Positions 34,152-43,841 of a DNA stretch of 64,000 nucleotides are shown piece after piece. The notes below the pieces were generated by a model. It was not told the DNA's origin. It searched no databases and saw only the letters and a program-made list of their open reading frames with translations. A program made the translations under genes and the position numbers. Origin of the DNA: Streptomyces olivaceoviridis (lineage in GTDB: Bacteria > Actinomycetota > Actinomycetes > Streptomycetales > Streptomycetaceae); assembly GCF_014650115.1 (NCBI RefSeq), contig NZ_BMUI01000001.1:434001-498000 (forward strand), read 5' to 3'. Numbering within the stretch: the first letter of the stretch is position 1; every line of letters begins with the position of its first letter.

Positions 34152-35495
34152 ATGCCCACAGTCATACCCGAAGTCGCCCGAAAAGCGGCGTTTGCCCTGA
34201 CTGTCTCCGCCGTGCTCCTCACCGCCGCGTGTACCGGCCAGTCCGACTCCGGTGCCACGGACGATCCCTCGAAGGACACGACGATCAACTTCTGGCACGC
34301 CTGGAGCGCGCCGAACGAGGTGAAGGCCGTCAAGTCGCTGGTCGCCGGCTTCGAGCACGCGCACCCCAACATCCACGTGAACGTCGTCGGCAACATGACC
34401 GACGACAAGATCAACCAGGCGCTGCGGGCCGGCGGCGAGAAGGCCCCGGACGTGATCTCGTCCTTCACCACCAACAACGTGGGCAAGTTCTGCTCCTCGG
34501 GCGCGCTGGTGGATCTGAACCCGTTCTTCGAGAAGTCCGGGATCGACCCGCAGAAGACCTTCCCGAAGCCGATGAACGAGTACACCCGGTTCGACGGCAA
34601 CCGCTGCACGGTGCCGCTGCTCGGTGACGCGTACGGGCTCTACTACAACAAGACGGCGTTCGAGAAGGCGGGCATCGCGCACCCACCGAAGACCTGGTCC
34701 GAATTCGAGGCCGACGCCAAGAAGCTGACGATCCCCCAGGGCAGCGGGTACAAACAGCTCGGATTCATGCCGAACTACCACGGCTGGGAGTCCACCACCG
34801 AGCACTACCTCGGCCAGTTCTCGCCGACGTACTTCGACAAGAACGGCAAGTCGAACCTCGCCAAGGACCCGGCCTTCGCCCAGGGCTTCACGCTCCAGAA
34901 GAAGCTCGTGGACGAACTCGGCGGATTCCAGAGGCTGGAGAGGTTCCGCGCCACGCTGGGCGACGAATGGGGCCCCAAGCACCCCTTCCACACCGGCCAG
35001 GTCGCCATGCAGCTCGACGGCGAGTGGCGGCTCGGCATGGCCGAGGAGGCGAAGCCGGACTTCGAGATCGGGACCGCTCCGCTGCCGGTCCCGGACGACC
35101 GGGCCGACCAGTACGGCAAGGGCTACATCACCGGCACCATCGCGGGGATCGCCGCCACCAGCCACAAGCAGAACGCGGCCTGGGAACTGGTGAAGTACAT
35201 GACCACGGACACGGACGCGGTGGTCGGCTTCGCCAACGACATCCACAACGTGCCCTCCACGCTGGCCGCGCTGAAGTCGCCGAAGCTGAAGTACGACCCG
35301 CGGTTCAAGACCTTCCTGGACATCGCCGCCAACCCGGACTCCACCACGACCCCCGCCTCGGTCAACGGCGGTGTGTACCTGGTGACGATCCAGCAGTTCG
35401 GCTACGACTACGAGAGCGGCAAGGCCACCGATCTCAAGGCCGGGCTGAAGAAGACGGCCGCGCAGATCGACACGGACATCGCGCAGGCCCAGTGA
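34152..35495 (+). CDS. csnE: Chitosan-oligosaccharide-binding lipoprotein of ABC importer
   Basis: 447 residues. A lipoprotein signal with lipobox LTAAC (Cys27) is followed by a family 1 extracellular sugar-binding fold (INFWHAWSAPNEVKAVKSLV, EKAPDVISSF, GDAYGLYYNKTAFEKAG, QVAMQLDGEWRLGM, NAAWELVKYMT). It captures the oligosaccharide outside the membrane and delivers it to CsnF/CsnG. The ligand is inferred from operon order. It lies 42 nt after csnR and overlaps csnF by one base (TGATG). No ATPase gene is in the operon, so a shared ATPase such as MsiK is expected. Confidence 0.9.
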   Translation: MPTVIPEVARKAAFALTVSAVLLTAACTGQSDSGATDDPSKDTTINFWHAWSAPNEVKAVKSLVAGFEHAHPNIHVNVVGNMTDDKINQALRAGGEKAPDVISSFTTNNVGKFCSSGALVDLNPFFEKSGIDPQKTFPKPMNEYTRFDGNRCTVPLLGDAYGLYYNKTAFEKAGIAHPPKTWSEFEADAKKLTIPQGSGYKQLGFMPNYHGWESTTEHYLGQFSPTYFDKNGKSNLAKDPAFAQGFTLQKKLVDELGGFQRLERFRATLGDEWGPKHPFHTGQVAMQLDGEWRLGMAEEAKPDFEIGTAPLPVPDDRADQYGKGYITGTIAGIAATSHKQNAAWELVKYMTTDTDAVVGFANDIHNVPSTLAALKSPKLKYDPRFKTFLDIAANPDSTTTPASVNGGVYLVTIQQFGYDYESGKATDLKAGLKKTAAQIDTDIAQAQ

Positions 35496-36436
35496 TGAGC
35501 GCCGTGACCCTCGCGTCGAAACGCCGGCGCTCGGCCCTGCGCACGCTCGCCTTCATGTCCCCGTGGCTCATCGGCTTCGCGGTCTTCTTCGCCTACCCGC
35601 TGATCTCCACGCTCTACTTCTCCTTCATGCACTACGACGGCTTCCGGCCGCCGACGTGGAGCGGCGGGAAGAACTGGGCGTACGTCTTCGAGCACTACCC
35701 GCTGTTCTGGCCCGCCCTGCGCAACACGCTCTGGCTGGTCGTGATCATGGTGAGCCTGCGGGTGGTCTTCGGGCTGGGCGTCGGACTGCTCATCACCAAG
35801 ATCAAGACCGGTACGGGCGTCTTCCGCACCCTGTTCTACCTGCCGTACCTCGCCCCGCCGGTCGCGGCCACCATGGCCTTCGCGTTCCTGCTCAACCCCG
35901 GTACCGGCCCGGTGAACTCGCTCCTGGAGAAGGCCGGACTGCCGGCGCCGGGCTGGTTCAACGACCCCGCCTGGTCCAAGCCGGCGCTGACCCTGCTGGC
36001 CCTGTGGGGCGTCGGCGACCTGATGGTGATCTTCATGGCCGCGCTGCTCGACGTACCGACGGAGCAGTACGAGGCGGCGGAGCTGGACGGCACCTCGGCC
36101 TGGCAGCGATTCCGGTACGTGACCCTGCCGAACATCTCCCCGATCGTGATGTTCGCCGTCGTCACCGGCGTGATCCAGACGATGCAGTACTACACCCAGC
36201 CACTGGTGGCCGGGAAGGTCGCCTCCGGCGTGATCCAGGGCGCCGGCACCCAGTTCGAGCCCGGCTACCCCGACAAGTCCACGCTCACCCTCCCCCAGCT
36301 CGTCTACAACCTCGGCTTCCAGCGCTTCGACTACGGCTCGGCGTGTGTGGTGGCGCTGGTGCTGTTCGCCCTGTCGATGGCGTTCACCACGCTGTTGATG
36401 CGGCGCCGTGGCGGCCTGATCCAGGCAGGTGACTGA
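35495..36436 (+). CDS. csnF: Sugar ABC importer permease 1
   Basis: 313 residues, six TM segments. The N-terminal TM (PWLIGFAVFFAYPLISTLYF) and the cytoplasmic EAA loop (EAAELDGTSAWQRFRYVTLP), which contacts the ATPase, are typical of MalF-type permeases. It forms the membrane channel with CsnG. The start overlaps the csnE stop. An insert between the fifth and sixth TM (GAGTQFEPGYPDKSTLTLPQ) is common in this sub-family. Confidence 0.9.
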   Translation: MSAVTLASKRRRSALRTLAFMSPWLIGFAVFFAYPLISTLYFSFMHYDGFRPPTWSGGKNWAYVFEHYPLFWPALRNTLWLVVIMVSLRVVFGLGVGLLITKIKTGTGVFRTLFYLPYLAPPVAATMAFAFLLNPGTGPVNSLLEKAGLPAPGWFNDPAWSKPALTLLALWGVGDLMVIFMAALLDVPTEQYEAAELDGTSAWQRFRYVTLPNISPIVMFAVVTGVIQTMQYYTQPLVAGKVASGVIQGAGTQFEPGYPDKSTLTLPQLVYNLGFQRFDYGSACVVALVLFALSMAFTTLLMRRRGGLIQAGD

Positions 36437-36438
36437 CC

Positions 36439-37332
36439 ATGACGCAAGTACTGGAGCAGCCGGTGAAGCCGGCGCCGCTCGTCACCGGCGCCGAGCGCAC
36501 CGCCCGGCGCCGGGCGGTGCTGGAGTGGATCGCGGTCCACTCGCTCGGCGTCGCCGCCGCGCTGTTCTTCACGCTGCCGTTCGTGTTCGTGTTCCTGACC
36601 TCGCTGATGAGCGACAGCCAGGCCCTCAGCCGGGACCTGGTCCCGCACACCTGGGAGTGGGGCAACTACCGCAAGGTCTTCGACACGCCCGGCTTCCTCA
36701 CCTGGTGGAAGAACACGCTGCTGTACGCCGGTCTCGGCACCGTGCTGACCGTGGTGTCCTCGATCCCGGTGGCGTACGCGCTCGCCAAGTTCCGCTTCCG
36801 GGGCCGCAACCTGTCGCTCATGCTGGTGATCTCGATGATGATGCTGCCGCCGCAGGTGGTCGTCATCCCGATGTACCTCTTCTGGGCGAAACAGCTGGAC
36901 CTGTCGGGCACGCTGTGGCCGCTGATCGTCCCGATGGCGTTCGGGGACGCGTTCTCCATCTTCCTGCTGCGCCAGTTCCTGATGACGATCCCGAACGAGT
37001 ACCTGGACGCGGCGAAGGTGGACGGCTGCGGCGACCTGCGCACCCTGCTGCGGGTCGTGCTGCCCATGGCGAAGCCGGGCATCGCCGCCGTCGCCCTCTT
37101 CCAGTTCTTCTACGCCTGGAACGACTACTTCGGGCCGCAGATCTACGCGTCCGAGAACCCCGGCGCCTGGACGCTGTCCTACGGCCTGGAGTCCTTCAAG
37201 GGCGCCCACCACACCGACTGGAACCTCACCATGGCCGCCACCGTGCTGGTCATGGCCCCCGTGATCCTCGTGTTCTTCTTCGCCCAGAAGGCGTTCGTCG
37301 AGGGCGTCACCCTCACCGGAGTAAAGGGTTGA
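36439..37332 (+). CDS. csnG: Sugar ABC importer permease 2
   Basis: 297 residues, six TM segments, MalG type. The EAA loop reads LDAAKVDGCGDLRTLLRVVL. It begins two bases after the csnF stop, with AGG upstream within that gene. It partners CsnF and CsnE. Confidence 0.9.
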   Translation: MTQVLEQPVKPAPLVTGAERTARRRAVLEWIAVHSLGVAAALFFTLPFVFVFLTSLMSDSQALSRDLVPHTWEWGNYRKVFDTPGFLTWWKNTLLYAGLGTVLTVVSSIPVAYALAKFRFRGRNLSLMLVISMMMLPPQVVVIPMYLFWAKQLDLSGTLWPLIVPMAFGDAFSIFLLRQFLMTIPNEYLDAAKVDGCGDLRTLLRVVLPMAKPGIAAVALFQFFYAWNDYFGPQIYASENPGAWTLSYGLESFKGAHHTDWNLTMAATVLVMAPVILVFFFAQKAFVEGVTLTGVKG

Positions 37333-37339
37333 ACTGGCT

Positions 37340-38605
37340 ATGAAACTCACCGTGGTCGGCGGCGGCTCGACCTACACACCGGAACTCGTCGACGGCTTCG
37401 CGCGCCTCAGGGACACCCTGCCCGTCGAGGAACTGGTCCTGGTCGACCCGGCCGAGGACCGGCTTGAGCTGGTCGGCGGGCTGGCCCGGCGGATCTTCGC
37501 CAAGCAGGGCCACGGCGGCCGGATCGTCACGACGTCCGACCTGGACGCGGGAATCGACGGCGCCGACGCCGTCCTGCTCCAACTCCGCGTCGGCGGCCAG
37601 GCGGCCCGGCAGCGGGACGAGACCTGGCCGCTGGAGTGCGGCTGCATCGGCCAGGAGACGACCGGCGCGGGCGGCCTGGCGAAGGCCCTGCGCACGGTCC
37701 CGGTGGTCCTGGACATCGCCGAACGGGTCCGCCGGAGCAACCCGCGCGCGTGGATCATCGACTTCACCAACCCGGTCGGCATCGTCACCCGCGCCCTGCT
37801 CCAGGCCGGGCACCGGGCGGTCGGCCTGTGCAACGTGGCGATCGGCTTCCAGCGGAAGTTCGCGGCCCTGCTCGGCGCGGCCCCGGCGGATGTGCACCTG
37901 GCCCATGTGGGCCTGAACCACCTCACCTGGGAAACCGGTGTGCGTCTGGGCGGACCGGAGGGCGAGAACGTCCTGCCGAAGCTCCTGGCCGAGCACGGCG
38001 AGGCCCTCGCGGACGACGTCCGCCTCCCCCGCCCCCTGCTGGACCGCCTCGGCGTCGTCCCCTCCTACTACCTGCGCTACTACTACGCGCACGACGAGGT
38101 CGTCCGGGAACTGCGCACGAAGCCCTCGCGGGCGGCCGAGGTGGCGGCGATGGAGCGCGAACTCCTGGCGATGTACGGCGACCCGGCCCTGGACGAGAAG
38201 CCGGCCCTGCTGGCCAAGCGCGGCGGGGCCTTCTACTCGGAGGCGGCCGTGGACCTGGCGGCGGCCCTGCTGGGCGGCGGGGGCAGCCCCTACCAGGTGG
38301 TGAACGCGCTCAACAGGGGAACGCTGCCCTTCCTCCCGGACGACGCGGTGATCGAGGTGCAGGCGGCGGTCGGCCCGGCCGGCCCGGTCCCGCTCCCGGT
38401 CCCCGGCCTTGACCCGCTCTTCTCGGGCCTGATCGCGAACGTGACGGCCTATGAGGACCTGGCCCTGGAGGCCGCCCTGCGCGGCGGCCGGGACCGCGTC
38501 TTCCGCGCGCTGCTGGCACACCCCCTGATCGGCCAGTACGCGTACGCCGACGCCCTCACCGACCAGCTGATCGCACACAACCGGGAGCACCTCGCGTGGG
38601 CCTGA
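37340..38605 (+). CDS. csnH: GH4-family 6-phospho-beta-glycosidase
   Basis: 421 residues. A Rossmann NAD-binding start (LTVVGGGSTYTPELVDGF) and the metal ligands Cys164 (GLCNVAIGF) and His194 (LNHLTWETG) define glycoside hydrolase family 4, which cleaves by an NAD- and Mn-dependent redox elimination. In the csn operon it is thought to act on phosphorylated glucosamine oligosaccharides in the cytoplasm. The length is normal. It starts 7 nt after csnG and its end overlaps csnK by 10 nt. Confidence 0.9.
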   Translation: MKLTVVGGGSTYTPELVDGFARLRDTLPVEELVLVDPAEDRLELVGGLARRIFAKQGHGGRIVTTSDLDAGIDGADAVLLQLRVGGQAARQRDETWPLECGCIGQETTGAGGLAKALRTVPVVLDIAERVRRSNPRAWIIDFTNPVGIVTRALLQAGHRAVGLCNVAIGFQRKFAALLGAAPADVHLAHVGLNHLTWETGVRLGGPEGENVLPKLLAEHGEALADDVRLPRPLLDRLGVVPSYYLRYYYAHDEVVRELRTKPSRAAEVAAMERELLAMYGDPALDEKPALLAKRGGAFYSEAAVDLAAALLGGGGSPYQVVNALNRGTLPFLPDDAVIEVQAAVGPAGPVPLPVPGLDPLFSGLIANVTAYEDLALEAALRGGRDRVFRALLAHPLIGQYAYADALTDQLIAHNREHLAWA

Positions 38606-39582
38606 CCGCACCTGACCCCCTGACGGTCCTCGCCATCGACGCGGGCAACAGCAAGACCGACGTGGCCGTGGTCAACGCCGCCGGGGAGGTGCTGGCCACG
38701 GCTCGCGGCGGCGGTTTCCGGCCGCCCGTGGTGGGCGTGGCCGCGGCGCTGGACGCGCTGGCGGAACCGGTCGCCCGGGCGTTCGCGGACGCCGGGGTCA
38801 CCTCCGTCGGCCATGTCGCGGCCTGTCTGGCCAACGCCGACCTCCCGGTGGAGGAGGAGCAGTTGGCGACCGCGCTGCACACGCGCGCGTGGGGCGCGTC
38901 GGTGGAGGTCCGCAACGACACCTTCGCGATCCTGCGCGCGGGCGTCGCCGAGCCGCGCGGGGTGGCGGTGGTGTGCGGCGCGGGCATCAACTGCGTGGGC
39001 ATGCTGCCCGACGGCCGTACCGCCCGCTTCCCGGCCATCGGCCGTATCTCCGGCGACTGGGGCGGCGGCTGGGGCCTGGCGGAGGAGGCCCTGTGGCACG
39101 CGGCCCGCGCGGAGGACGGGCGCGGCGGACCGACCTCCCTGGCCCGCACCCTGCCCGCGCACTTCGGCCTGCCGACCATGTACGCCCTCATAGAGGCGCT
39201 GCACCTGGAGCACCTGGACCACGACCGCCGGCACGAGCTGACCCCGGTCCTGTTCGCCACGGCGGCGGACGGCGACCCGGTGGCCCGCGCGATCGTCACC
39301 CGGCTCGCGGAGGAGGTCACGGTGATGGCCACGGTCGCGCTGACCCGCCTGGACCTGCTGGACGAGGAGACCCCGGTCCTCCTCGGCGGCAGCGTCCTCA
39401 CCGCCGGCCACCCGCAGCTGAACGACACCGTCCGCACCCTCCTGGCGGCCCGCGCCCCCAAGGCCGACGTCCGCGTGGTGACGGCGAGCCCGGTGCTGGG
39501 AGCGGTCCTGCTGGGCCTGGACCGGCTGGGGGCGGACGCGGGGGCGCAGGAGCGGGCGCGGGGCCACTGGGAGGGGGGCTGA
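38596..39582 (+). CDS. csnK: BadF/BadG-type sugar kinase (glucosamine/N-acetylglucosamine kinase-like)
   Basis: 328 residues. ASKHA-fold ATPase with phosphate-1 motif IDAGNSKTDVAVVN, phosphate-2 region VVCGAGINCVG and RISGDWGGGWGLAEEA, and the adenosine motif VLLGGSVL. It probably phosphorylates the incoming amino sugar so that CsnH can act. GTG 38596 has GGGAG eight bases upstream and overlaps csnH. It is the last gene of the operon before a 72-nt gap. Confidence 0.88.
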   Translation: MGLTAPDPLTVLAIDAGNSKTDVAVVNAAGEVLATARGGGFRPPVVGVAAALDALAEPVARAFADAGVTSVGHVAACLANADLPVEEEQLATALHTRAWGASVEVRNDTFAILRAGVAEPRGVAVVCGAGINCVGMLPDGRTARFPAIGRISGDWGGGWGLAEEALWHAARAEDGRGGPTSLARTLPAHFGLPTMYALIEALHLEHLDHDRRHELTPVLFATAADGDPVARAIVTRLAEEVTVMATVALTRLDLLDEETPVLLGGSVLTAGHPQLNDTVRTLLAARAPKADVRVVTASPVLGAVLLGLDRLGADAGAQERARGHWEGG

Positions 39583-39654
39583 TCCTGAGTCGTCCCGGGG
39601 GCGGAGCGGGGCAACAATGTGACCAGAGGTGCGGACCCGACCTCGGGAGGCGTC

Positions 39655-41109
39655 ATGAGCACATCAGCCGAGCCACGAGTGTCCGGTCTCGAAGTCCGGT
39701 CCATCGACTACGTCCCGCTGGACGAGCGGCACGGCAAGCTCTGGCACCTGGGCCCGCTGTGGTTCATGTCCAACGCGCAGATCGCCACCCTGGCGGTCGG
39801 GCTGGTCAGCATCACCCAGGGCGGCAACCTCGTCTGGTCACTGCTGGCCATCGTCTCCGGCACCGTCATCGGCACCTTCTTCATGGCCTTCCACTCCGCC
39901 CAGGGCCCCCAGCTCGGGCTGCCGCAGATGATCCAGTCCCGGCCCCAGTTCGGCTACGTCGGCGCGCTGCTGGTGTGGCTGTTCGCCTATGTGCAGTACG
40001 CCGGGTTCAACGTCTTCAACAGCATCCTCGCCGCCGGCTCCCTGCACGCCACGCTGCACGGCGGCGTCAAGCTGTGGGTCGTCGTGGTGACCGCCGTCGC
40101 GCTCGTCATCGCGCTGGTGGGCTACGACATCATCCACAAGGCCGAGCGGATCCTGACGTACACCTTCCTGGTGATCTTCGGGATCTTCACCGTGGGCGTC
40201 CTGGTCACCCTGCACTACCCGGCGGGCTCCTTCGACCTCGGCGGCTTCCGGTGGACGCCGTTCCTCGCGCAGTTCGGCGTGGTCGCGGGCTACCAGATCA
40301 GCTGGGCCATCTACGTCTCCGACTACTCCCGTTACCTGCCTCCGGACGTGACCGTCCGCAAGACCTTCTACTGGACCTACTTCGGCTCCGCGCTGGGCGG
40401 CATCTGGCTGATGGTGCTCGGGGCGCTGCTGGCGGCCTGGGCGGGCCCGGGGACCTTCCAGACGATCCCGGCGATCGACGCCGCGGGGGACAAGGTGTTC
40501 ACCGGGTTCGGCGCCGTCGTGCTGCTGTTCTCGGCCCTCGGCCTGGTCTCGGTGACCGCGCTGAACATGTACGGCGGGTCCCTCACGCTCATCAGCGCCA
40601 TCGACTCGTTCAGGCGGGTCCGGCCGACGCTCGCCGTACGGCTGGTCACCCTCGGCCTCACCGCGACGCTCTCCCTGGCCGGCGCGCTGGCCGCGACGTC
40701 GAACTTCCTGGCGAACTTCGAGAACTTCCTGCTCCTGGTGCTCTACCTGTTCATCCCGTGGACCGCGGTGAACCTCATGGACTACTACGTGGTGCGCCGC
40801 GGGCACTACGCCATCGCCGAGATCTTCAACCCGCACGGCATCTACGGCCGCTGGGGCCGGCACGGCATCGTCGCCTACCTCGTCGGCTTCGCCGCCATGG
40901 TCCCGTTCTTCTCCGTCGGCACCCTGTTCCTCGGCCCCGCCGCGCGGGCGTTGGGCGGCGCCGACATCTCCCTCTTCGTCGGCCTGCCCGTCAGCGCGCT
41001 CCTGTACTGGTGGCTGACCCGCTCGATCGACGTGGCGGCGGAGACCCGGCTGGCGGAGGCGGAGGCGGCGGCCCTGGAACAGGCCGCCCACGAGCACCGC
41101 GAGCCGTGA
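39655..41109 (+). CDS. NCS1-family purine/cytosine-type permease
   Basis: 484 residues with about twelve TM helices. The first helix region (WHLGPLWFMSNAQIATLAVG) and SDYSRYLPPDVTVRKTFYWT plus LMDYYVVRRGHYAIAEIF are characteristic of nucleobase:cation symporter 1 proteins. Substrate could be cytosine, purines, allantoin or thiamine precursors; none is indicated by neighbours. ATG 39655 has GGGAGG four bases upstream. Possibly read through from the csn operon, but a 72-nt gap and a non-sugar family suggest an independent unit. Confidence 0.9.
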   Translation: MSTSAEPRVSGLEVRSIDYVPLDERHGKLWHLGPLWFMSNAQIATLAVGLVSITQGGNLVWSLLAIVSGTVIGTFFMAFHSAQGPQLGLPQMIQSRPQFGYVGALLVWLFAYVQYAGFNVFNSILAAGSLHATLHGGVKLWVVVVTAVALVIALVGYDIIHKAERILTYTFLVIFGIFTVGVLVTLHYPAGSFDLGGFRWTPFLAQFGVVAGYQISWAIYVSDYSRYLPPDVTVRKTFYWTYFGSALGGIWLMVLGALLAAWAGPGTFQTIPAIDAAGDKVFTGFGAVVLLFSALGLVSVTALNMYGGSLTLISAIDSFRRVRPTLAVRLVTLGLTATLSLAGALAATSNFLANFENFLLLVLYLFIPWTAVNLMDYYVVRRGHYAIAEIFNPHGIYGRWGRHGIVAYLVGFAAMVPFFSVGTLFLGPAARALGGADISLFVGLPVSALLYWWLTRSIDVAAETRLAEAEAAALEQAAHEHREP

Positions 41110-41305
41110 GGCCGTCCCCGGCCGGCCCGTCGCCCGGGGAACCGATCCCCCGTCACCGGCGTGTTCCAGCACGGGAGGTGGTGCGTGAGCCGGTACGCGC
41201 CCCCGAGCACGATGCGATCCGATCAAGATCCAGTGAAGGCCGGTGCGCGATGTCAGTGCGGGCGGTGATACTGGGCGGCGTACGGATGACCATGGGGGAG
41301 GTCGA

Positions 41306-42754
41306 GTGACACACCCGCCGAAGAGCAGCGCGGCGCCACCGCCGGCCGGGTCCGCCGGTGCGGCCGGTGTCCCCGGCATCCCCGCCCAGCCAGGGCCGCC
41401 CGGGTTCCCCCCGGCCGTCGCCCCCGGGGTGCCGCCCGCGCGCCGGACCGCCTTCGCCGAGGGCGCCGAGCGGTTGCGGGCCGCCGCGACGACCGAGCCG
41501 GGGCGGTTGCGGATCATCGGTGCCGTCCTGGCGCTGCTGGTCGTCGCGTTCGGGGCGGTCACCGCCTGGCAGACCAGCACCCGCTCGGCCGCCGCCGACG
41601 ACGTGCTGCACCGCAGCCAGCCGCTCAGTTACGGCGCGGCCGGCATCTACCGGTCGCTGGCCGACGCCAACACCGCGGCCTCCAGCGGGTTCCTGGCGGG
41701 CGGGCAGGAGAACGCCCAGTCCAGGGACCGGTACGAGAAGGACATCCGCTCCGCCGCCGCCGGGCTCGTCACCGCCGCCGCCAACGCCGAGCCGGGCTCC
41801 GCTTCCGAGGAGACCATCGCCGGGCTGAACCGGCTGCTGCCCGAGTACAAGGGCCTCATCGAGCGGGCCCGGACGTACAACCGGCAGGGCTATCCGGTCG
41901 GCGGCGCCTATCTGCGGTACGCCAACGAGAAGATGCAGAAGGAGATGCTCCCGGCGGCGGAGGACCTCTACACCACGGAGAACCGGCGGCTCGACGCGGA
42001 CTACGCGGACGCGACGCCGTACCCGTGGGTCGCCATCGGGCTCGGGCTGCTCGCGCTGGCCGTGCTCGGCTGGGCCCAGCACCGCACGTACCGGCGCACC
42101 CACCGCGTCCTCAACCACGGCCTGGTCGCCGCCAGCGCCGCGACGGCCGTTGCCCTGCTGTGGCTGGTCGTGGGCCACATGGTCGCCCGGTCGGGGCTCG
42201 ACGGCTCGTACGAGCACGGCATCCGCTCGCTCAACGTGCTCCACGACGCCCGGATCGCCTCCCTCAAGGCGCGCGGCAACGAGAACCTGAGCCTGGTGGC
42301 GCGCGGCGCCGAGACCGTCACGGTCGACGGCACGACGTACGACGCCTACTACCGCGGCTTCGACCGGGACATCGCCGTGCTCGGCAAGGGGCTGACCGAG
42401 GCGGCGCGGCTCGCCGACGACCAGGGGGGCACCGCCCCGGTCGAGGCGGCCGAGGACGACATGGCGGTGTGGAAGCAGCGCCACGCCACGGCCCGCGCCG
42501 AGGACGAGAACGGCAACTACCAGCAGGCGCTGGACAAGGTGATCGGCGCCAAGGGCGCGACCGCCGAGTGCTTCGACGGCGTCGACCGCAGCCTGGCTCG
42601 GGCCATCGCCCATGAGCGGGCCGAGTTCCAGCGGGCGGCCGGGGACGGGCGGGACGCCATGACCGGGCTGCCGGAGGGCGCCGCCGTCCTCGCGGTGCTG
42701 GGCGCGGCCGGCGCCGTCGCCGGCATCGGCCGCAGACTTTCGGAGTACCGGTGA
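41306..42754 (+). CDS. GlnX-like four-TM sensor protein
   Basis: 482 residues. A Pro-rich cytoplasmic N-terminus is followed by four TM segments at about 69-88 (RIIGAVLALLVVAFGAVTAW), 239-257, 272-293 (AATAVALLWLVVGHMV) and 457-477. The two extracellular loops, each about 150 residues, are helical and resemble four-helix sensor domains (NTAASSGFLAGG, YLRYANEKMQKEMLPAAEDL). Gene order with a GlnH-like binding protein and a PknG-like kinase matches mycobacterial glnX-glnH-pknG, where GlnX is proposed to pass the ligand signal through the membrane. GTG 41306 has GGGAGG upstream. Coupled to the next gene by GTGA. Confidence 0.8.
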   Translation: MTHPPKSSAAPPPAGSAGAAGVPGIPAQPGPPGFPPAVAPGVPPARRTAFAEGAERLRAAATTEPGRLRIIGAVLALLVVAFGAVTAWQTSTRSAAADDVLHRSQPLSYGAAGIYRSLADANTAASSGFLAGGQENAQSRDRYEKDIRSAAAGLVTAAANAEPGSASEETIAGLNRLLPEYKGLIERARTYNRQGYPVGGAYLRYANEKMQKEMLPAAEDLYTTENRRLDADYADATPYPWVAIGLGLLALAVLGWAQHRTYRRTHRVLNHGLVAASAATAVALLWLVVGHMVARSGLDGSYEHGIRSLNVLHDARIASLKARGNENLSLVARGAETVTVDGTTYDAYYRGFDRDIAVLGKGLTEAARLADDQGGTAPVEAAEDDMAVWKQRHATARAEDENGNYQQALDKVIGAKGATAECFDGVDRSLARAIAHERAEFQRAAGDGRDAMTGLPEGAAVLAVLGAAGAVAGIGRRLSEYR

Positions 42755-43800
42755 CAGGGGGCAAGGCGATGGACGTGAGCCGTGCGCGGTCCGCCCTGCG
42801 AGGCTGGGGCGGGGTCGTCGCGATGGCGGTGCTGTGCGCGCTGGCGCCGGCGTTCGTCCTGCTGCTGCCGTGCACCCCGCAGGCGCCGGACGACGCGCGG
42901 CAGGCCGGGCAGAAGGCCGTCACCGGCGCCCAGGCCCGCGCCGACGGGTGCGTGGACGCCGAGGCGCACGAGCGGACGCCGGCGCCGTCCGGCGCGGACG
43001 GTCCGACGATCGACGCGATCAAGGCACGCACGGGCGCCAAGCGGAAGCTGATCGTCGGCGTCGACCAGAACAGCTACCGCTGGGGCTACCGCAACCCCAA
43101 CACCGAGGGCGCCCGGCTGGAGGGCTTCGACATCGACCTCGTCCACCGGATCGCCGAGGACATCCTCGGCGACCCGGACGCGGTGCAGTTCAAGGCCATA
43201 CCGACCAACCAGCGCATCCCGGCGATCGAGGACGGACGCGTGGACATGGTCGTCCGCACCATGACGATCACCTGCGGCCGGCTGGAGCACGTCGCCTTCT
43301 CCGCGCCCTACTTCAAGACCGGCCAGCAGGTCCTCGCCCCCAAGTCCTCCCCGATCACGGGCTACGACGCCTCGCTGGCGCACAAGAAGGTGTGCACCGC
43401 GGCCGGTTCGACCGCCCTCGCCAAGCTGGAAGCCGACAAGAAGGGCGGCCGGCTGCCCGCCACCACCGACCTGTCCACCACCGTGCCGAACCAGCTGGAC
43501 TGCCTGGTCCGGCTGCAACTCGGCGAAGTGGACGCGGTGGTGACCGACGGCGCGCTCGCCGCGAGCCAGGCCGCGCAGGACCCGACCGTCGAACTGAAGG
43601 GCGCGCCGTTCACGACCGAGTACTACGGCGTGGCGATGAAGAAGGACGCCGGCGATCTGGTACGCCGGGTCAACCGCGTTCTGGTGGACTACCGCGCACA
43701 CGGCTGGCAGACGTCGTACGACGACTGGCTGTCGGCGACACTGGGCAGGGACTCGGCCGCGTCGAAGCCGCCCGCGCCGCAGTACCGGCGCAGCAGTTGA
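42751..43800 (+). CDS. GlnH-like amino-acid-binding protein
   Basis: 349 residues. A signal or anchor segment ends near a possible lipid Cys41 (LLLPCTPQAP; the box is not classical). The body is a family 3 solute-binding fold (KLIVGVDQNSYRWGYRNP, LEGFDIDLVHRIAEDILGD, RVDMVVRTMTITCGRLEHVA, CLVRLQLGEVDAVVTDGALA). No ABC permease is linked, so it is probably a sensor rather than a transporter subunit, as in the mycobacterial system where it binds Asp/Asn/Glu. Four cysteines in the mature part may form disulphides. Start overlaps the GlnX-like gene. Confidence 0.86.
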   Translation: MTGGKAMDVSRARSALRGWGGVVAMAVLCALAPAFVLLLPCTPQAPDDARQAGQKAVTGAQARADGCVDAEAHERTPAPSGADGPTIDAIKARTGAKRKLIVGVDQNSYRWGYRNPNTEGARLEGFDIDLVHRIAEDILGDPDAVQFKAIPTNQRIPAIEDGRVDMVVRTMTITCGRLEHVAFSAPYFKTGQQVLAPKSSPITGYDASLAHKKVCTAAGSTALAKLEADKKGGRLPATTDLSTTVPNQLDCLVRLQLGEVDAVVTDGALAASQAAQDPTVELKGAPFTTEYYGVAMKKDAGDLVRRVNRVLVDYRAHGWQTSYDDWLSATLGRDSAASKPPAPQYRRSS

Positions 43801-43841
43801 GCCGTACCCGACCGGAACAGACAGCAAGCGAGAGGTGATCG

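Noticed and set aside
42751..43800. The GlnH-like protein as part of an amino-acid ABC importer
   Set aside because: No permease or ATPase gene is linked; the neighbours are a TM sensor and a kinase, so a sensing role fits better.
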